A stretch of 64,000 bases of DNA from JBBATK01 sp044228285 (lineage in GTDB: Bacteria > Bacteroidota > Ignavibacteria > Kapaibacteriales > NICIL-2), in the NCBI GenBank assembly GCA_044228285.1, contig JBGAVD010000004.1, forward strand, positions 310,001 through 374,000, given 5' to 3'. Made by a program: the position numbers and the translations under genes. Each line of letters opens with the position of its first letter. Position 1 is the first letter of the stretch. Positions 28,774-38,968 of the stretch are shown piece after piece. Under the pieces are notes generated by a model that saw only the letters and a list, made by a program, of their open reading frames with translations, searched no databases and had not been told where the DNA came from.

Positions 28774-28809
28774 CCTGCACTCCGATCCTTAGTATTCAAA
28801 GGAAAGTCA

Positions 28810-28824
28810 GCAAGCATTGTGCCA
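28810..28824 (-). promoter_or_regulatory. Sigma-54 (RpoN) promoter upstream of flgF
   Basis: The minus strand reads TGGCACAATGCTTGC, with GG and GC separated by exactly 10 bases and both half-sites matching the -24/-12 consensus TGGCAC-N5-TTGC. Transcription would start about 12 nt downstream, near 28797, leaving a leader of roughly 24 nt with a ribosome-binding site. Confidence 0.8.
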
Positions 28825-29552
28825 AGTGCGTTTGGCGGACCGCTCTTCTAGCCCTTTGGCTTTGACGCCCGGCGTTTTCTGTAGGACATTGTCTTACATG
28901 CACCACATAATTTCAACCGAGAGTATCAACAGCCCACTCATCAGTCTTGACGAATCTCGGTACGCTCGACACCTGAAAAAGAGCTCGGAGGAGTAGATAC
29001 CTAATCACTATTGGACCAACCTTAGGCTGCATAGAGGCTTCCGATTGACCAATCAGTCACCTGTGCTGTGGGTGAGACCCTTGAGCATTTTCATGAGCAT
29101 GTACGCTTCTTTTCGTGACATAGAAAGTGAGCAGCAGAAAGTATCTAGGCCTCATTTTGATTCGTGCTGGTGCAGCTTCGCTGCACTTCGCACGGCAGAC
29201 ATGATCCGGATAGTATTCTGATAGGCCATTGCCCTAGCTCCTTGAGCTGGTTAAAAGACATTGCAGCGGTAAGGGAGCTCTATTGTCGAGATCACATGTA
29301 GAGAACTGATGTGAATGAAACTCGGTGAGGGAATCACCTTAAGACTGTAGTAGGAGAGAATTCTGTGTCCTGAGGAGCTAGCGAGACAAGCCGGAGGCTT
29401 GACGAGCGTTGAGCAAAAGACGAAATGAAGGATTAGAGGTGGCGGAAGAGCTACACTGCTGGCAATGTAATCCGAACAAGCTTGAAATCGTTTACAGCAA
29501 GTTCAGTGTGAGGCTTCATAGCATCTGAAGGAGAGAATGATTCGTGGACAAA
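28825..29552. other. Gene-free region upstream of flgF
   Basis: About 730 bases without a supportable coding frame. It probably holds activator-binding sites for the sigma-54 promoter, but I cannot name one. Apart from the compact hairpin at 29163-29194, I see no repeat or RNA gene. Confidence 0.5.
29163..29194. repeat. Two-tier inverted repeat (possible RNA hairpin)
   Basis: GTGCAGC and GCTGCAC close a TTC loop, and an outer pair CGTGC/GCACG extends it after a short internal bulge. No T tract follows on either strand. It sits alone in the gap between the flagellar and T9SS-cargo genes. Confidence 0.4.
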
Positions 29553-29594
29553 GAAAAAGGCTCATCGCAACAGTTGTTACGATAAGCCTTTTTC
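29553..29594 (-). terminator. Terminator of the first giant T9SS cargo gene
   Basis: GAAAAAGGCT pairs with AGCCTTTTTC, with a further ATCG/CGAT segment inside. The hairpin ends 36 nt beyond the stop codon. The A/T-rich outer stem makes it potentially bidirectional. Confidence 0.85.
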
Positions 29595-29630
29595 ACTTCA
29601 TGTTTGAGTTTCTCTTTGCGCAGGCACTCA

Positions 29631-32600
29631 CTAGGGAAGTAGCATAAACGAAGCGGTTTCGGATTGGCCGCGAGTTCGTATGCGACAGAAGTACAGACCT
29701 GGGGAGAGATGTTGCACGTTTAAATGTTGCTCCTGACGACCGGCTGCAGAGAAGGCAAGCTCTTGCGATAGAACACAACTTCCCAATGAGTTGAACAATT
29801 CAATCCGAGCATCAGCCGCTTCACTAAGCGAATACTGTACACCTATACTTCCAGATACAAGATGATTCAATTGCAGTGACAGTAACGTTCGCGCTTGAAC
29901 AGATGCACCGCGGGTAAAGCAGACTTCGTTCTCATTGATGGTGATGTGGGCACTATCTGTGAGCAAACATTCCTTTACATTCTCAGCCAAAGTATGCACG
30001 CTCATGGTGTTCACTAAGTTTTGCGAAAGGTACACATCGAAAGGCAGATCTGCAAAGTGTATTGGGTTTGTGAGTGCTGCACCAAGGTAGCGTCCACTGA
30101 ATATATAGCGCGACCCAATACTATCAATGGACCAAGTCCAACCTTGAGAAGAAGTGACGAATCGCTCAACTGCAAAGCGAGCTTGTGATGGATTCGTAGT
30201 AAGATCAAAACTAATAGTATCAAGTACAAAAGCTGTACTAGCAGTCAAATTCCCTACAATGTGGACTAGGTATTTTGATCCAATATCTGCTCTGAACGTT
30301 GTATCGCTCTTGGCAATGCTCAGACTTGCTGTTACCGAGTTAGCACTTACTCGTAGCGTGTCTGATTTCTGACCATTACCATAATGTAGTATAATCAGCG
30401 CTGTTGATGGACCTAGTGTGCTTGGATTGTAGTCTAGGTGTACCGTCTGCGAAGCACCAGCCGCAATGTTCAGCGGACCAATGGGCGAAACACTAAAGTT
30501 CGACCCGTTCTGAATCAAGTCAACTCGAGTGAGAGTGACGGATGTCTGAGCAGCTTTGTTGCTAATACGAAAATCTAAATCAGCGCTGTCGCAACTCAAG
30601 ATGGTGGGGAAGCGAAGTTGCGTTGAGTCGACAATGAGCTCGCTCGCATCGGCTTCAACTATGACGGTGTCCAGGGCACGAGGAAGAGGGTCCGGGCCCG
30701 GCGCTGCATCATGTTCAAATACATAGTATGCCCGATGTAAACCAGCACTCAAAGGATAATACTCAACAGGGATTACAATGGAGTCACCCGGTGCTATCGA
30801 GGTATCAGGTACGTTACGAAGACTATGGAAATCGTCCGACTGATTGTTTCTCCAATGAGAAGAGTAGATACGGAGCGCTGAAAGGGTATCAATGTTGCGT
30901 ATGAGGACGCGTCCCTGCTCGGTCGAAACTCTGCCTTTGGCTACTGTTTGAAATCTATATCCACTCGTGCTTTGTCTTGGTAAGAACCCAGATCCTGTGG
31001 CCACTGCAGATGCTCGAATTCGAACAGCTATCGATGTGTCCACATGTACTTCGAGAGAATCTTCCTCTATGTGGGTTGGTACAAACTTCACGACGATTGG
31101 AAGATCGGAATGGGCAGGTATGATCGAGTCGGATGGGAGTTTGACTGACCATTGGAACTCATTCCATTGATTGTATTTAGAGCCAAGAGTTTTGAGCGGA
31201 ATTGCACCTGGGTCGTTATTTAGAATATGCATGGTGTCGTAATTAATTGACCCAATGCGTTTACGTCCGAAACTAGTGCCCGTCATCATGAGGTTGGGGA
31301 ACTTAGCATAGCTCTCAATGCGAATAAATGCTGGTTCGGAACATTCAGAAATAGCAACGAGATAGGCATTGCGTATAGTGCGCGAAACTGGTCGAGGAGT
31401 AATACGAATGCGAATCTCAGGATTTGAGTGAGCATTAATCACCCCTGGAGCAAGAGGAGGATCCACTGAAAAGTCTGCACTGTCGATACCCACTGGATAG
31501 AACTTCAAAAGGTTCATTTTCGGTGTGCCATCATTTCGGAAGGGTTGTCCGGCTGGATACACCAGACTCTGACCGACATCCACTTGTTGCATTGACAACT
31601 TTGCGGATTCAAACCAAGCCAGTGGATTAAGAATTGAAAAGCTCTTCGCCGATTGATCAGATCCTGGATTGAGGCTCACAGCGCGAACGAAACCATCGTT
31701 CATCCCAGATGTCGGGCTTGTACTTTGGGCACACTGTATACTTGCATTGAAGGTCCCACACTGATACACCTGTGTGTTATTAAACATCGCAGTCGTAGAA
31801 GCACGTGTGTACAAAGGATAAAAGAAGCCACTTAAAAAGCGTACTACTTTACCAGTTTTCGAGATGTCAATGCTAACAGGAAAGTAGAGATCGCGAAGAT
31901 TAGGTGCGTCGAAACTTGTGCTCTTGGTTGTACTCGATGCAGTATAGATTGATTGTATAACTCCGCGTTGATAGCCTTGTACTGCATAAGAGCTATCAGG
32001 TTTAGCATATACACTAGAAATAATCATCTCACCAAGATTCAATCCTGTACTGTCTGCAATCGCAATTGCCCAGAGCGTCTTTCCAAGCGTGTCAACACAA
32101 GCTACAAAGCCACTGCTGGTTAAAGGATGAGCGACGATGAGTGTTGAATCTCCACACCGAATACTGCCGCTATACGAGTTGCCGGCTATGACAAAGTTGC
32201 CTCGAGGATCCGCGTCTACACTCACTACTTCATCATTCTCTGTGCCACCGAATGGTATCAGACTCCTCTGTACACCATTCTGTGTCATGACGGCAAAAAA
32301 ACCGTCTCGCTTACCAAATGAAGCTGTTTGTGTAGCTGCATAGCGAATACTGTTTTCAAAGCTACCTCCAACGCCCAAGTTTGTGCTGAGGCTGTTCAGA
32401 CAAAGACTCTTCGCCGAGTCATTGACGATGCCTCCAAAGGTGCTTAGCCAGCGACAAGAACTTCGTTGGACTTTTATCTTATAGGGAAGCAGGTTGTCGG
32501 TCCCTGCATTGTGTTCCACACGATGAAACCAGGAATAGTGCAAGCCCGATGCATGAGCATCAAGCACCTTCCACTTTGTGCCATTGTCCCACGAAGCCAT

Positions 32601-34007
32601 GACCGTGATAGCCTCGTCCTCAGCAATGCCACTCCAACGAATAGGAATACTATCGCATCCATCGAGTGATTCGCCGCCAACGGGAGTCTCAAGTTTTAAA
32701 ACCGGAATAATGACATTCAGATTAATACTCTGAGAACAAGGTGTACCATTGATTGAAAGAACACCATTGTGCATAGACCCACTTGTGCTCTGAATGAACT
32801 CCACATCAATGTCCATACTCTCGCCTGCAAGGAGAGTTGCAGGCAGAGTCTTCGATGTTGCGCTAACACGATAAAACAGTGGTAGACTTGATACTAGGCT
32901 GTTGATTCGAATACTAATGCCTGCTGGAGCTTTGACCGTAAATCGCTTGATTACACTGTTCCCGCTACCTGGATCTTCAAATGAGAGAGTGGAAACAGAA
33001 GGAATTGGGTCGGCAACGCTATTGACGCTTGCCATATATGTTCCGCGCCACGTAATAGGTGGTGTTGCTCGTTTAAGCACAGCACGTAGGCTACGCAGAC
33101 GGCTGTTTTGTCCGCAGCCAGTAGCCGAGGTCCAAGTGACTCTACAATCAATATTGCGTTGCATTTCCGCAGCGATCAGTTTGTAGATGACTGCTATCTC
33201 CGCTTTGGAGTGAGCAAGAAATGCTCTGCCGCCTGTTTTTGTACAGATCTCAAAAAGATCTGGGTTCACATTCTGACTTCTCGGAGTGAACATATTGATA
33301 GCAAAGACTGTGATACCGTTTGCTATGCAGGAGTCTATGATTCGTTGCTTTGACGGTTGTTTGTCTGGTTGACCATCTGTGAGAATGATCATGTATCGTC
33401 GCAGCATCAATGGGGCGTTACGGAGAATTGCAACCGCTCCTGCAGCTCCATTTGGCGCACTCGTGTTTAGAAAGGCCTCATCATAATTGGTACCCCCTTG
33501 GATGGGAATTTGTCCCAAGGCAGCATAGAGCGGAGGTTTCGTAGTTTGGAATGGTGCGCGTACATAAGCGTTGCCACCAAAGGAGGTGATCGCGACGCAG
33601 GTTGGCGGAACCATATTCAAAGTGTCGATGAACATCTTGCCACCATAGGCAGCCCAATCCCAATAGGTATCGCCTGCTGGTGTTTTGTCTGCCATCGAAA
33701 AACTCTGATCGAATGATAAACACACAGCGATGGGAATGGGTTTATCACTGGTGTCGCAGGAAATCGACATGCTCGAGTTTTTGAGTTGACCATCCTCATA
33801 GAGGTCAAGGTCACTCACTGTAAAACTGCGATATCGTGCCTGCGCAATGTCTATTGCGTAAAGAGAGGCGGTAACTCGAGGGAAAGCGGTGGTGTCAATG
33901 TTATAGAGAACGAACGAAGAATACTGAACCTGGGCATTCAGTGGCTCAAATCCGAAAGCGATAAGCGCGATTGCAGTAATACCAAGACATTTTAGTACCG
34001 TTCTCAA
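29631..34007 (-). CDS. Giant secreted VWA/Ig-like protein with T9SS C-terminal sorting domain
   Basis: I take a TTG at 34007 as start because GGAGAG lies just upstream and a clean signal sequence follows (MRTVLKCLGITAIALIAFGF); the frame stays open to a TTG at 34043. The product is about 1458 residues. A von Willebrand A domain (about 90-310) has the metal site DQSFSM at 100-105. Then come Ig-like strand repeats of the ASPM/hydin or choice-of-anchor type, and a final about 80-residue domain ending LSPGLYFCRIRTRGQSETAS, the type A sorting signal for type IX secretion. Adhesion or matrix binding is likely; the ligand is unknown. The neighbouring upstream gene is a paralogue. Confidence 0.87.
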   Translation of the reverse strand: MRTVLKCLGITAIALIAFGFEPLNAQVQYSSFVLYNIDTTAFPRVTASLYAIDIAQARYRSFTVSDLDLYEDGQLKNSSMSISCDTSDKPIPIAVCLSFDQSFSMADKTPAGDTYWDWAAYGGKMFIDTLNMVPPTCVAITSFGGNAYVRAPFQTTKPPLYAALGQIPIQGGTNYDEAFLNTSAPNGAAGAVAILRNAPLMLRRYMIILTDGQPDKQPSKQRIIDSCIANGITVFAINMFTPRSQNVNPDLFEICTKTGGRAFLAHSKAEIAVIYKLIAAEMQRNIDCRVTWTSATGCGQNSRLRSLRAVLKRATPPITWRGTYMASVNSVADPIPSVSTLSFEDPGSGNSVIKRFTVKAPAGISIRINSLVSSLPLFYRVSATSKTLPATLLAGESMDIDVEFIQSTSGSMHNGVLSINGTPCSQSINLNVIIPVLKLETPVGGESLDGCDSIPIRWSGIAEDEAITVMASWDNGTKWKVLDAHASGLHYSWFHRVEHNAGTDNLLPYKIKVQRSSCRWLSTFGGIVNDSAKSLCLNSLSTNLGVGGSFENSIRYAATQTASFGKRDGFFAVMTQNGVQRSLIPFGGTENDEVVSVDADPRGNFVIAGNSYSGSIRCGDSTLIVAHPLTSSGFVACVDTLGKTLWAIAIADSTGLNLGEMIISSVYAKPDSSYAVQGYQRGVIQSIYTASSTTKSTSFDAPNLRDLYFPVSIDISKTGKVVRFLSGFFYPLYTRASTTAMFNNTQVYQCGTFNASIQCAQSTSPTSGMNDGFVRAVSLNPGSDQSAKSFSILNPLAWFESAKLSMQQVDVGQSLVYPAGQPFRNDGTPKMNLLKFYPVGIDSADFSVDPPLAPGVINAHSNPEIRIRITPRPVSRTIRNAYLVAISECSEPAFIRIESYAKFPNLMMTGTSFGRKRIGSINYDTMHILNNDPGAIPLKTLGSKYNQWNEFQWSVKLPSDSIIPAHSDLPIVVKFVPTHIEEDSLEVHVDTSIAVRIRASAVATGSGFLPRQSTSGYRFQTVAKGRVSTEQGRVLIRNIDTLSALRIYSSHWRNNQSDDFHSLRNVPDTSIAPGDSIVIPVEYYPLSAGLHRAYYVFEHDAAPGPDPLPRALDTVIVEADASELIVDSTQLRFPTILSCDSADLDFRISNKAAQTSVTLTRVDLIQNGSNFSVSPIGPLNIAAGASQTVHLDYNPSTLGPSTALIILHYGNGQKSDTLRVSANSVTASLSIAKSDTTFRADIGSKYLVHIVGNLTASTAFVLDTISFDLTTNPSQARFAVERFVTSSQGWTWSIDSIGSRYIFSGRYLGAALTNPIHFADLPFDVYLSQNLVNTMSVHTLAENVKECLLTDSAHITINENEVCFTRGASVQARTLLSLQLNHLVSGSIGVQYSLSEAADARIELFNSLGSCVLSQELAFSAAGRQEQHLNVQHLSPGLYFCRIRTRGQSETASFMLLP

Positions 34008-34053
34008 GTGCTCTCCGAAGATGAGGTGTATCCATACGATCAAAGCTCAAAAG

Positions 34054-34085
34054 ATGCGGCAGCCTCATCAACGAGGCTGCCGCAT
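34054..34085 (-). terminator. Terminator of the second giant T9SS cargo gene
   Basis: A perfect 13-bp stem, ATGCGGCAGCCTC with GAGGCTGCCGCAT, closes a 6-base loop 7 nt after the stop at 34093. On the minus strand it is followed by CTTTTG. It lies between the two paralogues, so each probably has its own transcript or limited read-through. Confidence 0.85.
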
Positions 34086-34092
34086 TCAATGA

Positions 34093-37000
34093 TTATCGGC
34101 CAATACTCAAAACTCTTGTCTGAATTGTTCCGTCAGTACTCAACCGTACGTAATAGACACCTGTAGAAAGCGATGACAGATCGACCGAATTTCTATAGAA
34201 TCCGGAATTTGTTCCCTGATCGATAGTCGCCACACGCTCACCAATAGTATTGTAGACTTCTACGGCGTACGGTTTGTCAAAACCAATTCCATACTCAACG
34301 AGCAAGCTCGTTCCGTTCAATGGGTTAGGAGATACCTGAAGACTATATGGCGTCTTTGTAGGAATGACTTGCGATCCATCGCTATAACATCCACGTTTTA
34401 CGTTGATGTTTGAAGTGCTAGGCTTAGAGACGATACATGGATAGTCTGTTGTGTTCGACCATGCTACCGTTACAGGAACGAGGTCTACCGTTGGGTTCAG
34501 TAACTGCAGAGGTAAATAGCAACTCACCGTACCACCAGTCACTCCGGTAGCATTTGTTCCAGTTACAACCCAACTGCCCGCAGAACGTTGCTCAGGAGAG
34601 TAGGCCCAGGTCCAGTTGTTGTACGTTGTCTTGAACTTTTGGGTATCAAACAGGACCTTTGTACTGTCAAATGAGACTCTCACCGCAAGACGATTAACGA
34701 TAACATTGGTTAGCGTTGGAATGACAAGGTCGGCTTTCCAATCTTTACGATCTCCCGCAGAATACTCAAGGTCACTGGTGTTCACGTTCATGGTCGCTGT
34801 AACGCCGTTTGCACTGAAGTCACGGGTTACTTTTCCAGTAGGGAGGTCAAAGACGAGAGAAGCCAAGTGACTTCCTGGAGTACCGCGGAATATCACGACG
34901 TAGCTTTGACTTGCACCTGGTTGCAATGTGATCGTTGAGGCAGCTGGATTAAAGACGAATGCAGAGGTATCTCCTGTTGCACTAATGTCAACAGTTATAG
35001 CATTCGCACTATTATTCGTAATAGTAACGCTTCGCGTTTGAGTTGAATCACAGCTCAGAACATCACCAAAACCTGCAGGTTGTGGGTCGATTGCAACTTG
35101 CAGACCTTCGCCAGAGAGCTTAACACGTAAGAGTGTATCTGGACTGAGTAGTGGACCTTCCTTGGCATCTGAGATGATATCAACGTAACCGATATTCATG
35201 CCCGCAGCTGGTACGAAACTCACATCAATCACATATGATGAGTCAGGTAGCAAAGTCAGATTAGCGCCAGGTTTTGGACTAGCAAAACCGAAGACTGTAC
35301 CATTTGTTGGATTTGCAACAGACTTCACAAGCAGCGGCGCACGCAAATGCGAGTTGCGAATGGTAAGTTGTTGCGGTGGATTTGTCGAACCTACAGGCGC
35401 AGCAGGGAATACGACGTCGGCCGCAGTAATCTGCGGAACAAAACCTTCTCCACTGACGAGTCCTTGAATAGGTGTAACACTACCGTCAACCGTAACGTTG
35501 ACATAGTTGCTAAATGGACCTTCCGCTTGTGGCGTAAATTCGACTTGAATTGTTGTTGAGCTTCCCTTGACTAGCTTGTAAGGTAAGCTTGGCAAGCTAG
35601 AAGGAACGATGCGGAAATGCGGATCTGCAGTGGCAAGAGCGATCGCTGTAATGTTTGCATCCAGTGAGTCGTTATTCTTGATTGTACAAGGTAGTGGAGT
35701 CGTCGTTAGTTTTCTACGAAGACCAAAAGGCACTGAGTCAACATTTACCTGCGCAGCCAAACCAAAGCCAATCAATGCAATTTCCTGTTGCAATCCACAC
35801 TCAGTTGGAACATCAAAATGCAGAATCGCTGTACGTTGTCCGGAGCCCTTTGGCGTAAAGTGGATGATTGCTGGTAAGCAATCCTTGTTGGCCTGAAGTG
35901 TGAAGTTTACCGTATTTGGATAGGTCAAGGTTGCTGCATTGGCGCCGGTAAAGTCAACAACGAACTCGTCAGGATTCAATCCACCCAATGAGATCTTACC
36001 ACCATTAGGACTTGCAGAGTTGTTACGAATGATACATGGAAGTGGTCCGACATCTTTCGTCAGATTGATACTTTGTGCTCCAATGTATGGTTGCGATGAT
36101 TCGAACTTACAAGGAGGCAATGCTGTGCCTTGAAGCTCAACTGTCGCAGGATTGCCGCAAACACTTGCAAAACTCAAAGTGGCAGTACGTGTGCCTTCAG
36201 CAGTTGGGATAAACTTGATTTCAATGTTCTGGCAATCGCCTGGATAGAACACTTGGTTATCATAGTTCGAAGTGATTTTAAAGTCACCTGGATTTGCACC
36301 AGTTAATGTGACCGCGTTCGCTGCAATGAGGAGAGGAATATCACCTGTGTTGCAAAGTTCAACGTTGAACGTAGAGTCTGAAGAAAGTCCAACAGAGATC
36401 TTTGGTAGAACTAAGAGATTTGTCTTAAAGCTCAATACAGGTGATGATACCGTGAACAAGTTTGCACTTGAATCAGAGCTGCCAGGTTGTCCACCAAATT
36501 TGCGAACGAAGGCATCAAAATCTCCGCGGGAAGTGAGATTAACAGGAGCGCCACCATTGTTTTGCGTGCCCTTGAAGGAACCGCAATCATAGAGATTGCC
36601 CTTTGAGTCTGTTTGAGTTGTGGTAGTATACGAGTGGACCTTGTATCCCTGCACCAAGCTCAGCAAATTGCCGTTTCGATCAAAAGCGGCGATGAATTTC
36701 TGAAGAGCAGTACTAGTGGTGTTTAACTCAAGATATCCAGGTGAGGTTTGAGTCCCACTGATACGGATTTTCGACTTGAATCTGCCATAAACATAAATCG
36801 TGTCATTGTCAACAGCGATCGAGTCTGAGTAAGCATATCCTGTTCCTGTCGCGGTACCACCACCTGTTCGTACCCAGTTCACATTCCCATCTGTACCGTA
36901 CTTCGCAACAAACATGTTACACTGATCGTTTGCTGGCAGAGTGAGTTGGGTAGAACCAAATTGCACTGCTTTCGACGTAAAGTAGCCAGCAACGTAGATT

Positions 37001-38826
37001 CCATCTTTACTATCGGTTGCAACGCCGCAATTACCTTCGTCAGCATTGCCGCCAGCGCTCTCAACCCAGATGAGATTTCCGTCGGAGTCAAATCGAGCAA
37101 CAAAGGCATCTTTAGCACCATTGCTCGCAGCCCACTTTGAGGAGCTAGACACGCGCATGGTATCATTCATGGTACCAGCCACGTGAACAAAGAACTGAGA
37201 TTTGTCGAGAGCGATGGAGCGTGTTGTATCAAGCATCGGACCACCCAATGAGCGAGTCCAGAGATAGGTTGCCGGTGGGGCTGCTGTGATCTTAATACGA
37301 AGTTTCTTACCTACAATATTTGGCTTCCACTTATAGGACAAACCTGTCGCGCCAAGTTTGATAGGCACCCAGGTTGGGTTTGGAGAATCACCATCTTGAG
37401 CAACAAAGATGTTTACGCCTTGAGTAGGCTCCACACCAGCCCATTTGATGTTGATGGAATCGCAGGTGTTGGCTACATCACCAGAAGGAGACAACACGCG
37501 AACGCTTGACAGTCCACCGAACATACTAATGAGCGGAGGACATGGTGATCCAAACGCTACCAAGCTAGCCTGACGGTATCCTTTGGCAGCACCTTGTTTG
37601 AACTGCAATGTGAGAACCAGGCTATCGCCTGCATTGACCGTTAAAGGCGTACTCTTCCCACCATTAATGTCGATGACTGTGAAGAAACCGGCTGGCGTAG
37701 GCACCAATGAATCAATTTTCAAGGGCGCGTTGACTGGCTTAATTGTTACTTTCTGTGTCGTAGTTCCGTTTGGAGCTGGATCGCCGAAATAAAGAGTTGA
37801 CGATGAAAGATTAACACTAGCGACCGAGTTTAATGGAGCTAAATAAGTGGTCGTAGAAACCAACGGAGGAGTTGTACGCTTGAAGGACACTTTCACATCA
37901 CGCACTCTGCCACTTTGATTGCATGAATACGGAGCTGTCCAATTAACGGTGCACACCTTCTTGATCTCGGTTTGTAAAGCGATTAAGCGATAGATAGCAA
38001 CAAGATCTTCCTCATTGTATGCTTCGAATGACTTTCCACCGGTACTGTTTGCAATCTGCTTGAGATCAGGGTTCATTTGCGTACCAATGGTGATCGCATA
38101 GAACTGAATTGCATAACGATTACAGAGCGTTATAATGGAGTCACGACTCGGTGTATGATCCGGTTGTCCGTCGGTCAAGAAGATAATGATGCGGCGTACC
38201 GTCGGCTCTTGCAAGGACAATAGTTTAATGGCTCCAAATGAAGTATCGAGTAGAGGTGGATTGTATTCTGTACCACCCTGTGGCTTCAGCTTGGAGATAA
38301 CGTTAACGAGCGGTGGAGCGGTATTACGAAAAGGGCTTTCGAAGGTTGGTATGGTACCAAAAGAGATAACCGCAACTTCAGATGGCGGAACAAATTTGAA
38401 AGTATTAAGAAATGACGTAGCTCCAGAGATAACCCAGGACATCCGATCTTTCTTCGTAGCAGTATCTACGATTGTTCCCATAGAACCACTTCGATCAAGA
38501 ATCATGACTACGTTAGCAGCTGGCGGTACTGAAGTGTCTTTACAAACGTAGGTGGCAGTAGTGTTCAAAACAATGCCATTCTCAACAAGATCAAACTCGT
38601 TGTTGCTGACATTGAGGTAGTCTGTTCCAGCAGCATCCTGAGCGACGAAACGAGCCGACATTTTCGGAAAATTCGATGCATCTACTGCGTAGAGCTGAAA
38701 ATACTGCGCCTGCAAAGAGTTGCCCCATAGCAGCGCAATCAAAGGCAGTATCATTACAATACTCCGTTTTGTCCACGTACTCCACTTTCCCCCTAATGTT
38801 GTCGTTGTTTGCACGATACTCTCCAT
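34093..38826 (-). CDS. Giant secreted VWA/SBBP/Ig-like protein with T9SS C-terminal sorting domain
   Basis: The 1577-residue protein starts at an ATG and has a signal helix (about 22-40). The VWA domain follows with a perfect metal site DRSGSM at 111-116. Residues about 500-770 hold SBBP-type beta-propeller-like repeats, with units such as GNLIWVESAGG and VNWVRTGGG, and downstream is a series of Ig-like choice-of-anchor D repeats. The end (SPNPLNGTSLLVEYG, then STGVYYVRLSTDG) is a T9SS type A sorting domain, so the protein is exported across the outer membrane and attached or released. It shares layout and N-terminal sequence with the next gene, pointing to duplication. Function beyond surface binding is unknown. 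Confidence 0.88.
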   Translation of the reverse strand: MESIVQTTTTLGGKWSTWTKRSIVMILPLIALLWGNSLQAQYFQLYAVDASNFPKMSARFVAQDAAGTDYLNVSNNEFDLVENGIVLNTTATYVCKDTSVPPAANVVMILDRSGSMGTIVDTATKKDRMSWVISGATSFLNTFKFVPPSEVAVISFGTIPTFESPFRNTAPPLVNVISKLKPQGGTEYNPPLLDTSFGAIKLLSLQEPTVRRIIIFLTDGQPDHTPSRDSIITLCNRYAIQFYAITIGTQMNPDLKQIANSTGGKSFEAYNEEDLVAIYRLIALQTEIKKVCTVNWTAPYSCNQSGRVRDVKVSFKRTTPPLVSTTTYLAPLNSVASVNLSSSTLYFGDPAPNGTTTQKVTIKPVNAPLKIDSLVPTPAGFFTVIDINGGKSTPLTVNAGDSLVLTLQFKQGAAKGYRQASLVAFGSPCPPLISMFGGLSSVRVLSPSGDVANTCDSINIKWAGVEPTQGVNIFVAQDGDSPNPTWVPIKLGATGLSYKWKPNIVGKKLRIKITAAPPATYLWTRSLGGPMLDTTRSIALDKSQFFVHVAGTMNDTMRVSSSSKWAASNGAKDAFVARFDSDGNLIWVESAGGNADEGNCGVATDSKDGIYVAGYFTSKAVQFGSTQLTLPANDQCNMFVAKYGTDGNVNWVRTGGGTATGTGYAYSDSIAVDNDTIYVYGRFKSKIRISGTQTSPGYLELNTTSTALQKFIAAFDRNGNLLSLVQGYKVHSYTTTTQTDSKGNLYDCGSFKGTQNNGGAPVNLTSRGDFDAFVRKFGGQPGSSDSSANLFTVSSPVLSFKTNLLVLPKISVGLSSDSTFNVELCNTGDIPLLIAANAVTLTGANPGDFKITSNYDNQVFYPGDCQNIEIKFIPTAEGTRTATLSFASVCGNPATVELQGTALPPCKFESSQPYIGAQSINLTKDVGPLPCIIRNNSASPNGGKISLGGLNPDEFVVDFTGANAATLTYPNTVNFTLQANKDCLPAIIHFTPKGSGQRTAILHFDVPTECGLQQEIALIGFGLAAQVNVDSVPFGLRRKLTTTPLPCTIKNNDSLDANITAIALATADPHFRIVPSSLPSLPYKLVKGSSTTIQVEFTPQAEGPFSNYVNVTVDGSVTPIQGLVSGEGFVPQITAADVVFPAAPVGSTNPPQQLTIRNSHLRAPLLVKSVANPTNGTVFGFASPKPGANLTLLPDSSYVIDVSFVPAAGMNIGYVDIISDAKEGPLLSPDTLLRVKLSGEGLQVAIDPQPAGFGDVLSCDSTQTRSVTITNNSANAITVDISATGDTSAFVFNPAASTITLQPGASQSYVVIFRGTPGSHLASLVFDLPTGKVTRDFSANGVTATMNVNTSDLEYSAGDRKDWKADLVIPTLTNVIVNRLAVRVSFDSTKVLFDTQKFKTTYNNWTWAYSPEQRSAGSWVVTGTNATGVTGGTVSCYLPLQLLNPTVDLVPVTVAWSNTTDYPCIVSKPSTSNINVKRGCYSDGSQVIPTKTPYSLQVSPNPLNGTSLLVEYGIGFDKPYAVEVYNTIGERVATIDQGTNSGFYRNSVDLSSLSTGVYYVRLSTDGTIQTRVLSIGR

Positions 38827-38968
38827 AAATGTATAGTTATTATTGTTCCATCGTTATTACTCAGCTGCCTTGGCAGTTGAGTACACTACCTACTTAAAAT
38901 GCTATTGAGACTGGATTTTGCCGTTCCGCTCATAGAAAATCAACTGACAACTGCTGTCCATCGAAGCC

